A stretch of DNA of 10,073 nucleotides from an uncultured Neisseria sp. (GTDB lineage: Bacteria; Pseudomonadota; Gammaproteobacteria; Burkholderiales; Neisseriaceae): NCBI GenBank assembly GCA_947097615.1, contig CAMURX010000053.1, positions 1 through 10,073 of the forward strand. Reading direction: 5' to 3'. A program made the position numbers and the translations under genes. Shown here piece by piece: positions 1-5,126 of the stretch. Numbering within the stretch: the first letter of the stretch is position 1; every line of letters begins with the position of its first letter. The notes under the pieces were generated by a model. It saw nothing but the letters and a program-made list of their open reading frames with translations, had not been told where the DNA came from and ran no database searches.

Positions 1-62
1 TTACTGATGGCGGGGTGTGCGTGGTAGTCGGCATTGGATAGGCCGTCTATGATTTTTGACAT
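1..62 (-). CDS. RecE-like PD-(D/E)XK exonuclease, N-terminal fragment (window edge)
   Basis: Only the first 20 codons are in the window. They read MSKIIDGLSNADYHAHPAIS. The pattern GLSNxxYHAxPAIS is the usual opening of phage RecE-like/DUF3799 PD-(D/E)XK nucleases, which resect double-stranded ends for single-strand annealing recombination with a Bet/RecT partner. The ATG (60-62) has GGGAG about 6 nt upstream, so the start is well supported. It follows the zinc-finger gene by 18 nt in the same leftward operon, the position where lambda has its PL recombination genes. The catalytic residues lie outside the window, so the family call rests on the N-terminal signature alone. Confidence 0.6.
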   Translation of the reverse strand, partial: MSKIIDGLSNADYHAHPAIS

Positions 63-80
63 GGTGCTCCCTGAAAATTG

Positions 81-308
81 CTATGGGTATTTGTGCCAGT
101 AGGCGGGTTTTAAAATCTCAGGCATAGGCGGAAATTTGTTTACTTCGCTCGGTGTGAGGTATTTTTCCGCCTTGCATTTGTAGTAGTACCTTTTCTGCCG
201 CTCCGCGCATGTTTGGCATCGTTTTTGTCGGAAGCCGTTTTTTTGTAAGATGAAATCGCTTTCCGGCTTTGCCTTTTTGCAGGCGGGGCAGGTCATGATT
301 CGCGGCAT
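81..308 (-). CDS. Small four-cysteine zinc-finger phage protein
   Basis: 75 residues. Two CxxC pairs, C7/C10 and C31/C34, are 20 residues apart and should form one zinc ribbon. The spacing and flanks (CPACKKAKPESDF ... CQTCAERQKR) resemble the small ribbon CxxCxxxKPxxxF...CxxC that is common in phage and HNH-linked proteins, but no HNH catalytic motif follows. A basic, tyrosine-rich stretch (RQKRYYYKCK) comes after the second pair and could contact nucleic acid. GGAG lies 7 nt before the ATG, and the gene starts 3 nt after the stop of the upstream gene, so the two are cotranscribed. ATG at codon 5 is an alternative start. Precise function is unknown. Confidence 0.75.
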   Translation of the reverse strand: MPRIMTCPACKKAKPESDFILQKNGFRQKRCQTCAERQKRYYYKCKAEKYLTPSEVNKFPPMPEILKPAYWHKYP

Positions 309-311
309 GGC

Positions 312-617
312 TTACTCCACAGCCTTGTACTTGTGATATTTAAGTTTCTTCTGACCTGTTTTATTATCAATCGCAATCTTGCCCTTGATGCTGTACTCGC
401 CGAGTTTTGCAATATAGACAGGTCTTATTGTTTCTTCTTTGCCTTTGCAAAGCTCTATAAATTGCATTGCTGTACTTTCCGTTGAAAAATCGGGCGAGAT
501 TTGATAGCAACCTTTATTTTTCTCGAATGTTTTATATTCATTGTTAATCTTTACGCCAAAACGGCTGAAAGATTTTTCATATTCTCGTTTTAAGCTTTTC
601 CCAAATACGGCGAACAT
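312..617 (-). CDS. Hypothetical phage early protein, 101 aa
   Basis: 101 residues, strongly basic (many Lys), with no membrane segment and no motif I recognise. The start ATG (615-617) is preceded by GGAGA at good spacing. That ribosome binding site lies inside a short coding remnant (617-670) duplicated from the end of the gene at 1106-1366. Codon use is AT-richer than in the replication genes. Its position between the WVYG-repeat gene and the zinc-finger gene, with gaps of a few bases, marks it as a PL-operon accessory protein. No function can be assigned. Confidence 0.7.
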   Translation of the reverse strand: MFAVFGKSLKREYEKSFSRFGVKINNEYKTFEKNKGCYQISPDFSTESTAMQFIELCKGKEETIRPVYIAKLGEYSIKGKIAIDNKTGQKKLKYHKYKAVE

Positions 618-670
618 TATTCATCTCCAGTTGATTCATACGGCGGATGCCAATTGCTCCGATCGGCTTC
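617..670 (-). pseudogene. Duplicated gene tail (EADRxxWHPPYExxGD) carrying a ribosome binding site
   Basis: On the minus strand these 54 bases read EADRSNWHPPYESTGDE then stop. This matches the last 16 codons of the gene at 1106-1366 (EADRTDWHPPYEPIGD) at 12 of 16 residues and about 38 of 48 bases by hand alignment. A TAG stop lies shortly upstream in the same frame, so this is a remnant and not an independent gene. Its end contains GGAGA, the ribosome binding site of the 101-aa gene, just as the intact copy supplies GGAGA to the gene at 669-1104. Confidence 0.65.
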
Positions 671-1104
671 ACTCCGACCCTATATTGCCTTGCGCTTCTT
701 CCAGCCGGCTGCGGGCGACTTCTATTAACAATTCGTACTCACGTTTAGTTTTTTCGTCGTGTACTTCGGCGGATTTGGCTAAAAACTCTTCCACGCTGCC
801 GGTGAAACAACCGCGTGTGGCTATCAGCCCGTTTTTTGCCGCAATAAACTGTCAAAGTGCCGTTTTCGGTGCCGACGTTGGAAAAACACACAACGGCATT
901 ATTGCCGTATACCTGTGCGTCGCCTGATACCCATGCGCTGCCGTATACCCATGCGTCGCCTTCGTGCGAGAGGTTTCTCTCGGACTCAATATAACCGCCG
1001 AACTCACCCTCTTTTACATCGCGAAAATCCTTTAATGCTTTGATTTGGTACAATTTTCGGCCATCAAGCTCTATAAATTCGTCTTTTAAAATTTCGTATT
1101 TCAT
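669..1104 (-). pseudogene. WVYG-repeat (beta-helix-like) phage protein, frameshifted at an A6 tract
   Basis: The gene starts at ATG 1102-1104 with GGAGA 5 nt upstream and reads MKYEILKDEFIELDGRKLYQ, then a stretch of DxxVYGxAxV-type short repeats (DAWVYGSAWVSGDAQVYGN), as in phage proteins with a hexapeptide or solenoid-like fold. At the six A residues (plus-strand T6, 832-837) the zero frame changes to an arginine/histidine-rich tail with no protein-like character. Removing one A gives a coherent ending: CGKNGLIATRGCFTGSVEEF and on to RSRLEEAQGNIGSE, stopping at 669-671. The total length is 3n+1, as expected for a single insertion. The intact product would be about 144 residues. This could be slippage-mediated switching, a fixed mutation or a sequencing error. 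Biological role is unknown. Confidence 0.75.
832..837 (-). repeat. A6 homopolymer at the frameshift point
   Basis: This is a run of six T on the plus strand (A6 in the coding strand). It is the exact position where the reading frame of the WVYG-repeat gene breaks, and five A would restore it. Short homopolymers are the usual substrate of slipped-strand variation in Neisseria, although six is at the short end. Confidence 0.6.
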
Positions 1105-1105
1105 T

Positions 1106-1366
1106 TCAGTCTCCGATAGGTTCGTAGGGCGGATGCCAATCGGTGCGGTCGGCTTCCTCAACCGCTTTGATTGCTTCGGCATCCCGTGCCGCCTGTTCTG
1201 CCTCCACGGCGTTCATGCGGCGCATCCATGCTATGTCCGCCTCCACTTCCTGCCGCGTTTTTGCGGCGTCCCATGCGGGCGGCGGGGTTTTTGCGGGTTG
1301 TGCCTCGCTGCCGCCGTAGACGGCCAGTACGGCGAAAAACAGCATCCAATTGATGACTTTGGTCAT
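1106..1366 (-). CDS. Small secreted or membrane-anchored phage protein
   Basis: 86 residues from ATG 1364-1366, preceded by AAGGA. Residues 1-20 (MTKVINWMLFFAVLAVYGGS) form a short basic N-region and a hydrophobic core, followed by EAQPAKTPPPA, a plausible signal peptide with cleavage near the SEA/QPA junction. The rest is a charged, Ala/Glu-rich helix (about 36-68) ending in EADRTDWHPPYEPIGD. The frame stays open to 1579, but that extension runs through a structured region and a G7 tract, so I prefer the internal start. Its last codons contain the GGAGA used by the next gene. It is exported or inner-membrane; function is unknown. Confidence 0.65.
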   Translation of the reverse strand: MTKVINWMLFFAVLAVYGGSEAQPAKTPPPAWDAAKTRQEVEADIAWMRRMNAVEAEQAARDAEAIKAVEEADRTDWHPPYEPIGD

Positions 1367-1612
1367 TTCCGTTTCCTTTGCTAAACATTTATGGGGCAGG
1401 GCGCGGATGGGGGGGTGGATAAATTCCCCGTCCAGCCAGGGGATTAAAGCTGCCGCACCCTGTCCGATAATTGTTTGTTGTTGCGTGCCGCGACGGAAAG
1501 GAGGCCGTCCGCACGCTGTCGAAGGTTTGTTCAGGCTCTTTCCGTACCTGTGATATGCCCACTCTCCGACTAACGGCATACCATTGATGGACTATCATCA
1601 TGTCTACTCAAA
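1367..1612. other. Gene-free stretch rich in inverted repeats
   Basis: No convincing gene is present; the open frames here overlap each other and have unlikely composition. Several inverted repeats can be read directly: GCGTGC (1483-1488) with GCACGC (1511-1516), nesting GACGG (1492-1496) with CCGTC (1505-1509); TATGCC (1554-1559) with GGCATA (1575-1580); and TGATG (1585-1589) with CATCA (1596-1600). There is also a G7 run at 1409-1415. As part of the leftward PL transcript this would be a long structured leader before the small secreted protein gene. Confidence 0.5.
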
Positions 1613-1746
1613 GTGGCATTGGTCTAAATACGGAGGGGTGGCGAATCCCCCTGTCTCTGCCTGCCGCCTGCGTCTTGCGGCACTCCCCCGCGCCCGGGGG
1701 TAGCATATTGCGCCTGTCTGCAATGCCGTATTTAGGCCGATGCCGC
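1613..1746 (+). ncRNA. Candidate multibranched structured RNA with a 21-bp closing helix
   Basis: The arms at 1613-1633 and 1726-1746 pair along 21 consecutive positions. All three non-Watson-Crick positions are G.U pairs if the plus strand is transcribed, and would be A.C mismatches on the minus strand. Between the arms, four hairpins follow one another: 1634-1652 (AGGGG/CCCCT), 1662-1682 (TGCCGC/GCGGCA), 1683-1703 (CCCCCG/CGGGGG plus two pairs beyond a bulge) and 1706-1725 (ATTGC/GCAAT plus a wobble). This is a five-way-junction layout. The flanking genes are on the minus strand, so the RNA would be antisense to the PL transcript. No clear promoter or poly-U terminator was found. Phage antisense immunity RNAs such as P1 C4 are a possible comparison; identity is unproven. 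Confidence 0.45.
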
Positions 1747-1747
1747 C

Positions 1748-2083
1748 TTATGCGGCCATCGCTGTTTTCATGGCTTGGTATTCCTTAAACGTCGGCATGG
1801 TGATGCCCAAATCCAGCGGTTTTTTCATTTTTAGGTCGTAAATCTGATAGTTATGCACAAAATCGTTAAAGTCCGACTGGTCGGATTTTTCATAATCCTC
1901 TTGGCCTAAGTCGTCGCACGTTACCCATGCTTTAATGATTTCGTCTTCGTAGTATTTCCTACGGCAGGCCGCCTCTTCTTTGTCCGCCTCTCTTTGCGCT
2001 TCCGCCGCGTCAGATTCCGCCTGTCTTCTTTCGTTATCTGCTATCGCCCGTGCGATGGCGGGGTTTTCGATGTAGGGGTACAT
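1748..2083 (-). CDS. Hypothetical helical protein, first gene of the PL operon
   Basis: 111 residues. Residues about 8-50 are a charged, Ala/Glu/Arg-rich helix (ARAIADNERRQAESDAAEAQ) that could form a coiled coil. The C-terminal half is acidic and aromatic (DYEKSDQSDFNDFVHNYQIYDL) with no recognised domain. The ATG (2081-2083) has GGGAG 8 nt upstream, and the gene lies about 45 nt downstream of the predicted PL -10 box, making it the first product of leftward early transcription. Its stop codon abuts the candidate structured RNA. In other lambdoid phages this slot holds small host-takeover or regulatory proteins; no specific role can be read here. Confidence 0.7.
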   Translation of the reverse strand: MYPYIENPAIARAIADNERRQAESDAAEAQREADKEEAACRRKYYEDEIIKAWVTCDDLGQEDYEKSDQSDFNDFVHNYQIYDLKMKKPLDLGITMPTFKEYQAMKTAMAA

Positions 2084-2126
2084 TTTTCGTCTCCCGTTTC
2101 CTTGGTTGTTTTGTTTCGATGGGTGT

Positions 2127-2154
2127 ATTTTAGCGAAAAGCTAAAATATAGCAA
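2127..2154 (-). promoter_or_regulatory. Leftward early promoter (PL-like) with embedded operator
   Basis: On the minus strand, a -35-like TTGCTA (plus positions 2149-2154) is followed after 16 bp by a -10 TAAAAT (2127-2132). The inverted repeat ATTTTAGC (2127-2134), 5-bp spacer, GCTAAAAT (2140-2147) covers the -10 box and most of the spacer. The same half-sites occur in the repressor/cro intergenic region, so repressor binding here would shut off the leftward operon. Confidence 0.65.
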
Positions 2155-2163
2155 TACGTAGAT

Positions 2164-2179
2164 TTACGAAATTTCGTAA
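2164..2179. repeat. Perfect 16-bp palindrome TTACGAAATTTCGTAA
   Basis: This is a perfect 16-bp palindrome just upstream of the PL-like -35 box and between the two operator copies. Its half-site and even spacing differ from the TTTAGC-N5-GCTAAA operators, so it may bind a different regulator. Confidence 0.5.
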
Positions 2180-2204
2180 TAGTATGATTTTAAATTGAAT
2201 TAAA

Positions 2205-2221
2205 TTTAGCGAAACGCTTTA
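2205..2221. promoter_or_regulatory. Second left operator (OL2-like)
   Basis: TTTAGC (2205-2210), GAAAC spacer, GCTTTA (2216-2221): the same TTTAGC-N5-GCTaaA pattern as the sites at 2127-2147 and 4809-4878, with a degenerate right half. Its centre is about 76 bp from the first left operator, in an AT-rich stretch, compatible with cooperative repressor binding. Confidence 0.5.
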
Positions 2222-2236
2222 AAAATTTTAGGCAAC

Positions 2237-2260
2237 AAAAAACCGCCCTTTGGGGGCGGT
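2237..2260 (-). terminator. Intrinsic terminator, minus strand
   Basis: A 7-bp stem ACCGCCC (2242-2248) / GGGCGGT (2254-2260) with a 5-nt loop is followed, on the minus strand, by a run of U (plus-strand A6, 2237-2242). It is the second of two terminators after the nuclease gene and insulates the PL region from it. Confidence 0.85.
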
Positions 2261-2288
2261 GCGATTGACGGGATTCAGGATGACGATG

Positions 2289-2316
2289 AAAAAAGACCAT
2301 CTGTTGTCAGACGGCC
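2289..2316 (-). terminator. Intrinsic terminator built from a DUS-like inverted pair
   Basis: On the minus strand GGCCGTCTG (plus 2308-2316) pairs with CAGATGGTC (2295-2303) across a 4-nt loop: nine pairs, two of them G.U. A U6 tract follows (2289-2294). The 5' arm is a near match to the AG-dialect uptake sequence; paired uptake sequences as terminators are typical of Neisseria. It ends 14 nt after the stop of the nuclease gene. Confidence 0.85.
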
Positions 2317-2329
2317 TTTGTGATGAAAT

Positions 2330-4018
2330 TTAGTTGTGCAAACCCGTATATTTAAATGCACGGCGAAAGCCGTGAAATTCGGCCTCGAAAACATCGGCGG
2401 CGTACATTTCGCCTTCGTCAGGTTCAATAACGACTTTATCGTAAACCTGGTCGAAGGGCATATGGTAGATTTTTTCACCTGTCTTTCTGCTAATGTTGCA
2501 TTTAATCATGGGGTAAGATTTGTCTAATTTCTGCTGTTCCTTGTAGCTGACGCCAAGGGCATCGGCTATATCCTTGGCTGTATCACTTAATGTGGTAGAG
2601 GTTATTAGGAACGTGGATATTTTTTCGCTGCCGGTATGGCTTTTTTTGAAATGGTTGGCTGTGCCGAACAGTTGGCAAATATGATTTTCATGTATTTGTT
2701 TTTTATCAGACCAACATTTTGCTTGGATAATGTGTATTTCTCCTTTTTTGCGGCAAATCAAATCTCTGCCTAAGTCTTCAAATCCTTTTAGAATCCCGTG
2801 ATATTCGACGGAATAGCCTTTTTGTTCGTATAGATAGCCTATATATCGTTCATACATTCTGCCGATTTCGGCCTTGTTTAAAGAGCCGGACAGGTAGCGG
2901 TCTAGTGCAAGCTGGTTGCGGCTGCTTGGCGGCAAGGACATATATTCTTCACGGGAAAGGTAGTTGCTGGCGCGGTCGTCGCAGATTTCCTCATCTATCT
3001 GCCGTATCTGCTCTGCCGACGACAGGGTTTCATTAAGTATCTCCTCTTCAAAATCAAGCAGAAAAGGAAATTTTTCCTGATAGCTTTTCAGTTGGTATTC
3101 GAGAAATTTCAGCTTGGCCGACAACTCGCGTTTTTCGGCAGCAGATACACGAAGCTCTTCGGCAGCCTTTAAGGCGGGGCGTTTTTGAGTTGCAAGAATC
3201 TTGGCTTTGGTTTCATCCTCGGCTGTGAATTTTTCCGCTATCATTTCGGACAGCCATTTTCGCCCGGCAATATAGGATTGCGAAAAATAGTGATCCATTT
3301 CGGCAGTTTTCTTAGAACATTTTTCTAAAGTTTCCAGTAATTTTTTCTCCTCCCATATCAAGTCGATCAGATTATCTTCTTGTTCTTCTATCTCTTTTTG
3401 TCTTTCTGCCCAATCTCGATATTCTACACGCATAGAATAAAGAAGTTTTTCACCTTTTTTAATTTTCTCCATGATTATATTTAAGTAATCATTGCTTTCC
3501 TTAATTTCGGACTTAACACAGGCTAAAGATGATAGTGAATTTTCAATTTCTGTATGATAGTGGATAAGTCTATTTTGCATTACACTTAATTCATTTGCAT
3601 ATTTTTCCTTCTCTTCCTGAAGTTTAGCTAACAAGTCTCTTTCTTCCTGATGCTTAAAAATGATTTCTTTAATCTCCTGTTTATATTTCTCGCATTCATT
3701 TTTTATTTTATTAACTTCAAAGTTATATTTTTGTATTTTATCAAATAATAATTTTTCATGTTTTTCAGCATTATTTATCTGTTTTCCTTGTAAATTATCA
3801 TTATCTATCTTAATTTGATAGCCCGTAGCCGCGCTTTGTTCTTTATTCTCCTCAATCTGTCTTTCAATTTCCTGTAACCTCTTTATTCTCGTCATGCTTG
3901 GTTGTATTTTTTCGCTATCGGACATTATTTCTAATGTTTTTTTATTTTTCTCTCCTGCCAAATAAAACAGACCATACGACATAATAATAAAAACAAAACA
4001 TCCAATAATAAAAAACAT
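2330..4018 (-). CDS. Membrane-anchored coiled-coil Mrr-type restriction endonuclease
   Basis: 562 residues. Residues 2-21 are an uninterrupted hydrophobic segment (FFIIGCFVFIIMSYGLFYLA) that should anchor the protein in the inner membrane. Residues about 45-245 are charged heptad-like sequence predicting a long coiled coil. Residues about 245-330 contain SQSYIAGRKWLSEMIAEKF and KAKILATQKRPALKAAEEL, which I associate with proteins labelled restriction endonuclease. Residues about 385-560 are an Mrr/HJR-type PD-(D/E)XK domain: E390 (MYERYIGYLYEQKGYSVE), D419 (GRDL) and Q432-A-K434 (IIQAKCW), with a family-like tail (GEKIYHMPFDQVYDK, GFRRAF). It lies between the repressor and PL, the lambda rexAB position, and has its own terminators. 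AAGG precedes the ATG. I infer phage exclusion or host defence; DNA target and trigger are unknown. Confidence 0.8.
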   Translation of the reverse strand: MFFIIGCFVFIIMSYGLFYLAGEKNKKTLEIMSDSEKIQPSMTRIKRLQEIERQIEENKEQSAATGYQIKIDNDNLQGKQINNAEKHEKLLFDKIQKYNFEVNKIKNECEKYKQEIKEIIFKHQEERDLLAKLQEEKEKYANELSVMQNRLIHYHTEIENSLSSLACVKSEIKESNDYLNIIMEKIKKGEKLLYSMRVEYRDWAERQKEIEEQEDNLIDLIWEEKKLLETLEKCSKKTAEMDHYFSQSYIAGRKWLSEMIAEKFTAEDETKAKILATQKRPALKAAEELRVSAAEKRELSAKLKFLEYQLKSYQEKFPFLLDFEEEILNETLSSAEQIRQIDEEICDDRASNYLSREEYMSLPPSSRNQLALDRYLSGSLNKAEIGRMYERYIGYLYEQKGYSVEYHGILKGFEDLGRDLICRKKGEIHIIQAKCWSDKKQIHENHICQLFGTANHFKKSHTGSEKISTFLITSTTLSDTAKDIADALGVSYKEQQKLDKSYPMIKCNISRKTGEKIYHMPFDQVYDKVVIEPDEGEMYAADVFEAEFHGFRRAFKYTGLHN

Positions 4019-4036
4019 ACGAAACCTTATTATGAA

Positions 4037-4063
4037 AAGCCGTCGTAAAATTTTAGACGGCTT
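4037..4063 (-). terminator. Probable terminator after the repressor gene
   Basis: AAGCCGTC (4037-4044) and GACGGCTT (4056-4063) form an 8-bp stem whose 11-nt loop contains TAAAATTTTA and can extend the pairing. On the minus strand it is followed by a short U tract (GGCTTTTC). It sits about 30 nt after the repressor stop and before the nuclease gene, so the nuclease would need readthrough or its own AT-rich promoter. Confidence 0.6.
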
Positions 4064-4093
4064 GCTTTCTAAATAATATTTAATGCCTTATCA

Positions 4094-4777
4094 CTATTGC
4101 GCGAGCTTCAGGGAAATCACGCCGTAGTATCTGCCGATGATGCGGAAGCGGTCGTTTTCGTCGATGGGGAAGCTTTGGTACAGCGGGTTGTCGGAGAGGG
4201 CGAGCAGGCCGGTGGGGGTTTTTTGCAGGCGTTTGGTGTAGAGGCCGCCGGCGTAGGCGAAGAAGTAGATGCCGTCGCCTGCGAAGGTGTGGGCTTTGGT
4301 GTCGATAAGGACGGCGGATGTTTCGGGGATGGTGGGCTCCATGCTGTCGCCGCGCGTGCCGACGATTTTGAGGCCGGAGGTGTCGCGGCCGGAGAAGAGG
4401 CGGCGCACGGCGTCGAGGGGAAATTCCACGCTGCTGATGGGGGACGGCCAGTCGTCGGCTTCGATGCCGCCGCCGCACGCGCCCGCCATGTCGAGATGGT
4501 CTATGCGGATGGTTTCGGTGTCTTCGGGAGGGAGCGGCAGGGTTTCGGACGGCTGGTCGAACCATGCGTGAGGCTTCCCTGTCAATCTTTCAATTTCTCT
4601 TGCTGTTTCAGATTTCAAAGAACGTGGTTTCCCTGTTTTTGAATCGGGGGATGCGTTTATCCATTGGCTGATTTGTGCCGCTGATTTCCCTATAACTTTA
4701 CTCAATCCATTCTGCCCGCCAAATTCATTGGCAAGAATTTTCAATTTCTCTCTATAAGTTTCTTCAATCGTTTTCAT
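4094..4777 (-). CDS. CI-like phage repressor (HTH + S24 LexA-like peptidase)
   Basis: 227 residues, typical of lambdoid CI proteins. Residues about 20-70 form a helix-turn-helix domain (QNGLSKVIGKSAAQISQWI). Residues about 90-225 are an S24/LexA-type self-cleaving domain: cleavage site A98-G99 (DMAGACGGG), catalytic S145 in GDSMEPTI and K182 in YTKRLQ. It would hold lysogeny by binding the operators at 4809-4878 and 2127-2221, and self-cleave with RecA after DNA damage. AAGGA lies about 10 nt before the ATG. The DNA-binding part is much AT-richer than the peptidase part (25/60 GC at 4561-4620, 38/60 at 4501-4560), suggesting a recombinant gene with an exchanged specificity domain. Confidence 0.93.
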   Translation of the reverse strand: MKTIEETYREKLKILANEFGGQNGLSKVIGKSAAQISQWINASPDSKTGKPRSLKSETAREIERLTGKPHAWFDQPSETLPLPPEDTETIRIDHLDMAGACGGGIEADDWPSPISSVEFPLDAVRRLFSGRDTSGLKIVGTRGDSMEPTIPETSAVLIDTKAHTFAGDGIYFFAYAGGLYTKRLQKTPTGLLALSDNPLYQSFPIDENDRFRIIGRYYGVISLKLAQ

Positions 4778-4808
4778 TTTCGGCGAATCCTTGATTTAAA
4801 TAAGATTT

Positions 4809-4836
4809 ATTTTAGCAAAATGCTAAAAATATAGAA
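4809..4836 (-). promoter_or_regulatory. Repressor promoter (PRM-like) with operator
   Basis: On the minus strand, TTCTAT (plus 4831-4836) lies 16 bp before TAAAAT (4809-4814), the same geometry as PL. The operator TTTTAGC (4810-4816), AAAAT, GCTAAAA (4822-4828) overlies the -10 box, so occupancy of this site would repress the repressor's own gene. Confidence 0.6.
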
Positions 4837-4854
4837 TACGCGAAATGCTTTATT
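4835..4854. promoter_or_regulatory. Degenerate central operator
   Basis: AATACGC, GAAAT, GCTTTAT keeps the GC-N5-GC core of the operator motif (4840-4841 and 4847-4848). Its centre is 25 bp from the PRM site and 24 bp from the PR site, a regular three-site arrangement like lambda OR1-3. The match is weaker than in the two flanking sites. Confidence 0.45.
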
Positions 4855-4859
4855 TTTTG

Positions 4860-4878
4860 TTTAGCGATATGCTAAAAT
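4860..4878 (+). promoter_or_regulatory. Rightward early promoter (PR-like) operator and -10 box
   Basis: TTTAGC (4860-4865), GATAT, GCTAAA (4871-4876) is an operator whose right half includes a -10 TAAAAT (4873-4878) for transcription toward cro. No good -35 is seen in the T-rich stretch at 4849-4857. The -10 lies 26 nt before the TTG start of the cro-like gene. Confidence 0.55.
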
Positions 4879-4903
4879 AAACAAAAATCAACTGGAGTTT
4901 ATT

Positions 4904-5125
4904 TTGGATTTAAGCAGCTACTTAGAGCAGCGTGGCGCTGCATCAGATTTGGCGGCGCGGCTAGGTGTGCCGCCGGTAAGCGTTTTTCATTGGGCGCGCA
5001 AGCAGCGTCCGATTCCGATTGTGCGCTGCGTCCAAATCGAAAAGCTGACCAACGGCGCGGTGACGCGCAAAGACCTGCGCCCGGACGACTGGCACGAGAT
5101 TTGGCCTGAACTGAAGGAGGATTGA
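4904..5125 (+). CDS. Cro-like YdaS-family DNA-binding protein
   Basis: 73 residues. A helix-turn-helix spans about residues 8-35 (QRGAASDLAARLGVPPVSVFHWARKQR), followed by a YdaS-type ending (NGAVTRKDLRPDDWHEIWPEL). YdaS proteins act as Cro-type repressors in many lambdoid prophages. The start is TTG (4904-4906), 6 nt after GGAG; no ATG gives the full HTH, so an inefficient start may keep its level low. It diverges from the repressor and is the first gene of the rightward operon. It should bind the same operators and promote lytic development by repressing PRM. Confidence 0.87.
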   Translation: MDLSSYLEQRGAASDLAARLGVPPVSVFHWARKQRPIPIVRCVQIEKLTNGAVTRKDLRPDDWHEIWPELKED

Positions 5126-5126
5126 G

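Noticed and set aside
541..927. Plus-strand 128-codon open frame
   Set aside because: Antisense to the better supported WVYG-repeat gene and the 101-aa gene, with no ribosome binding site seen.
1106..1579. Longer start for the small secreted protein (157 aa)
   Set aside because: The extra N-terminus would place the signal peptide internally and runs through inverted repeats and a G7 tract; ATG 1364-1366 has its own ribosome binding site.
1613..1746. Multibranched fold as a tRNA, an integron attC site or a Correia element
   Set aside because: It has no acceptor/CCA or T-loop pattern, no attC core half-sites, and no Correia terminal repeat.
4080..4642. Open frames overlapping the repressor on both strands
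   Set aside because: Composition is dominated by Arg/His/Pro or Gly/Val, with no ribosome binding sites; they are shadows of the GC-rich repressor half.
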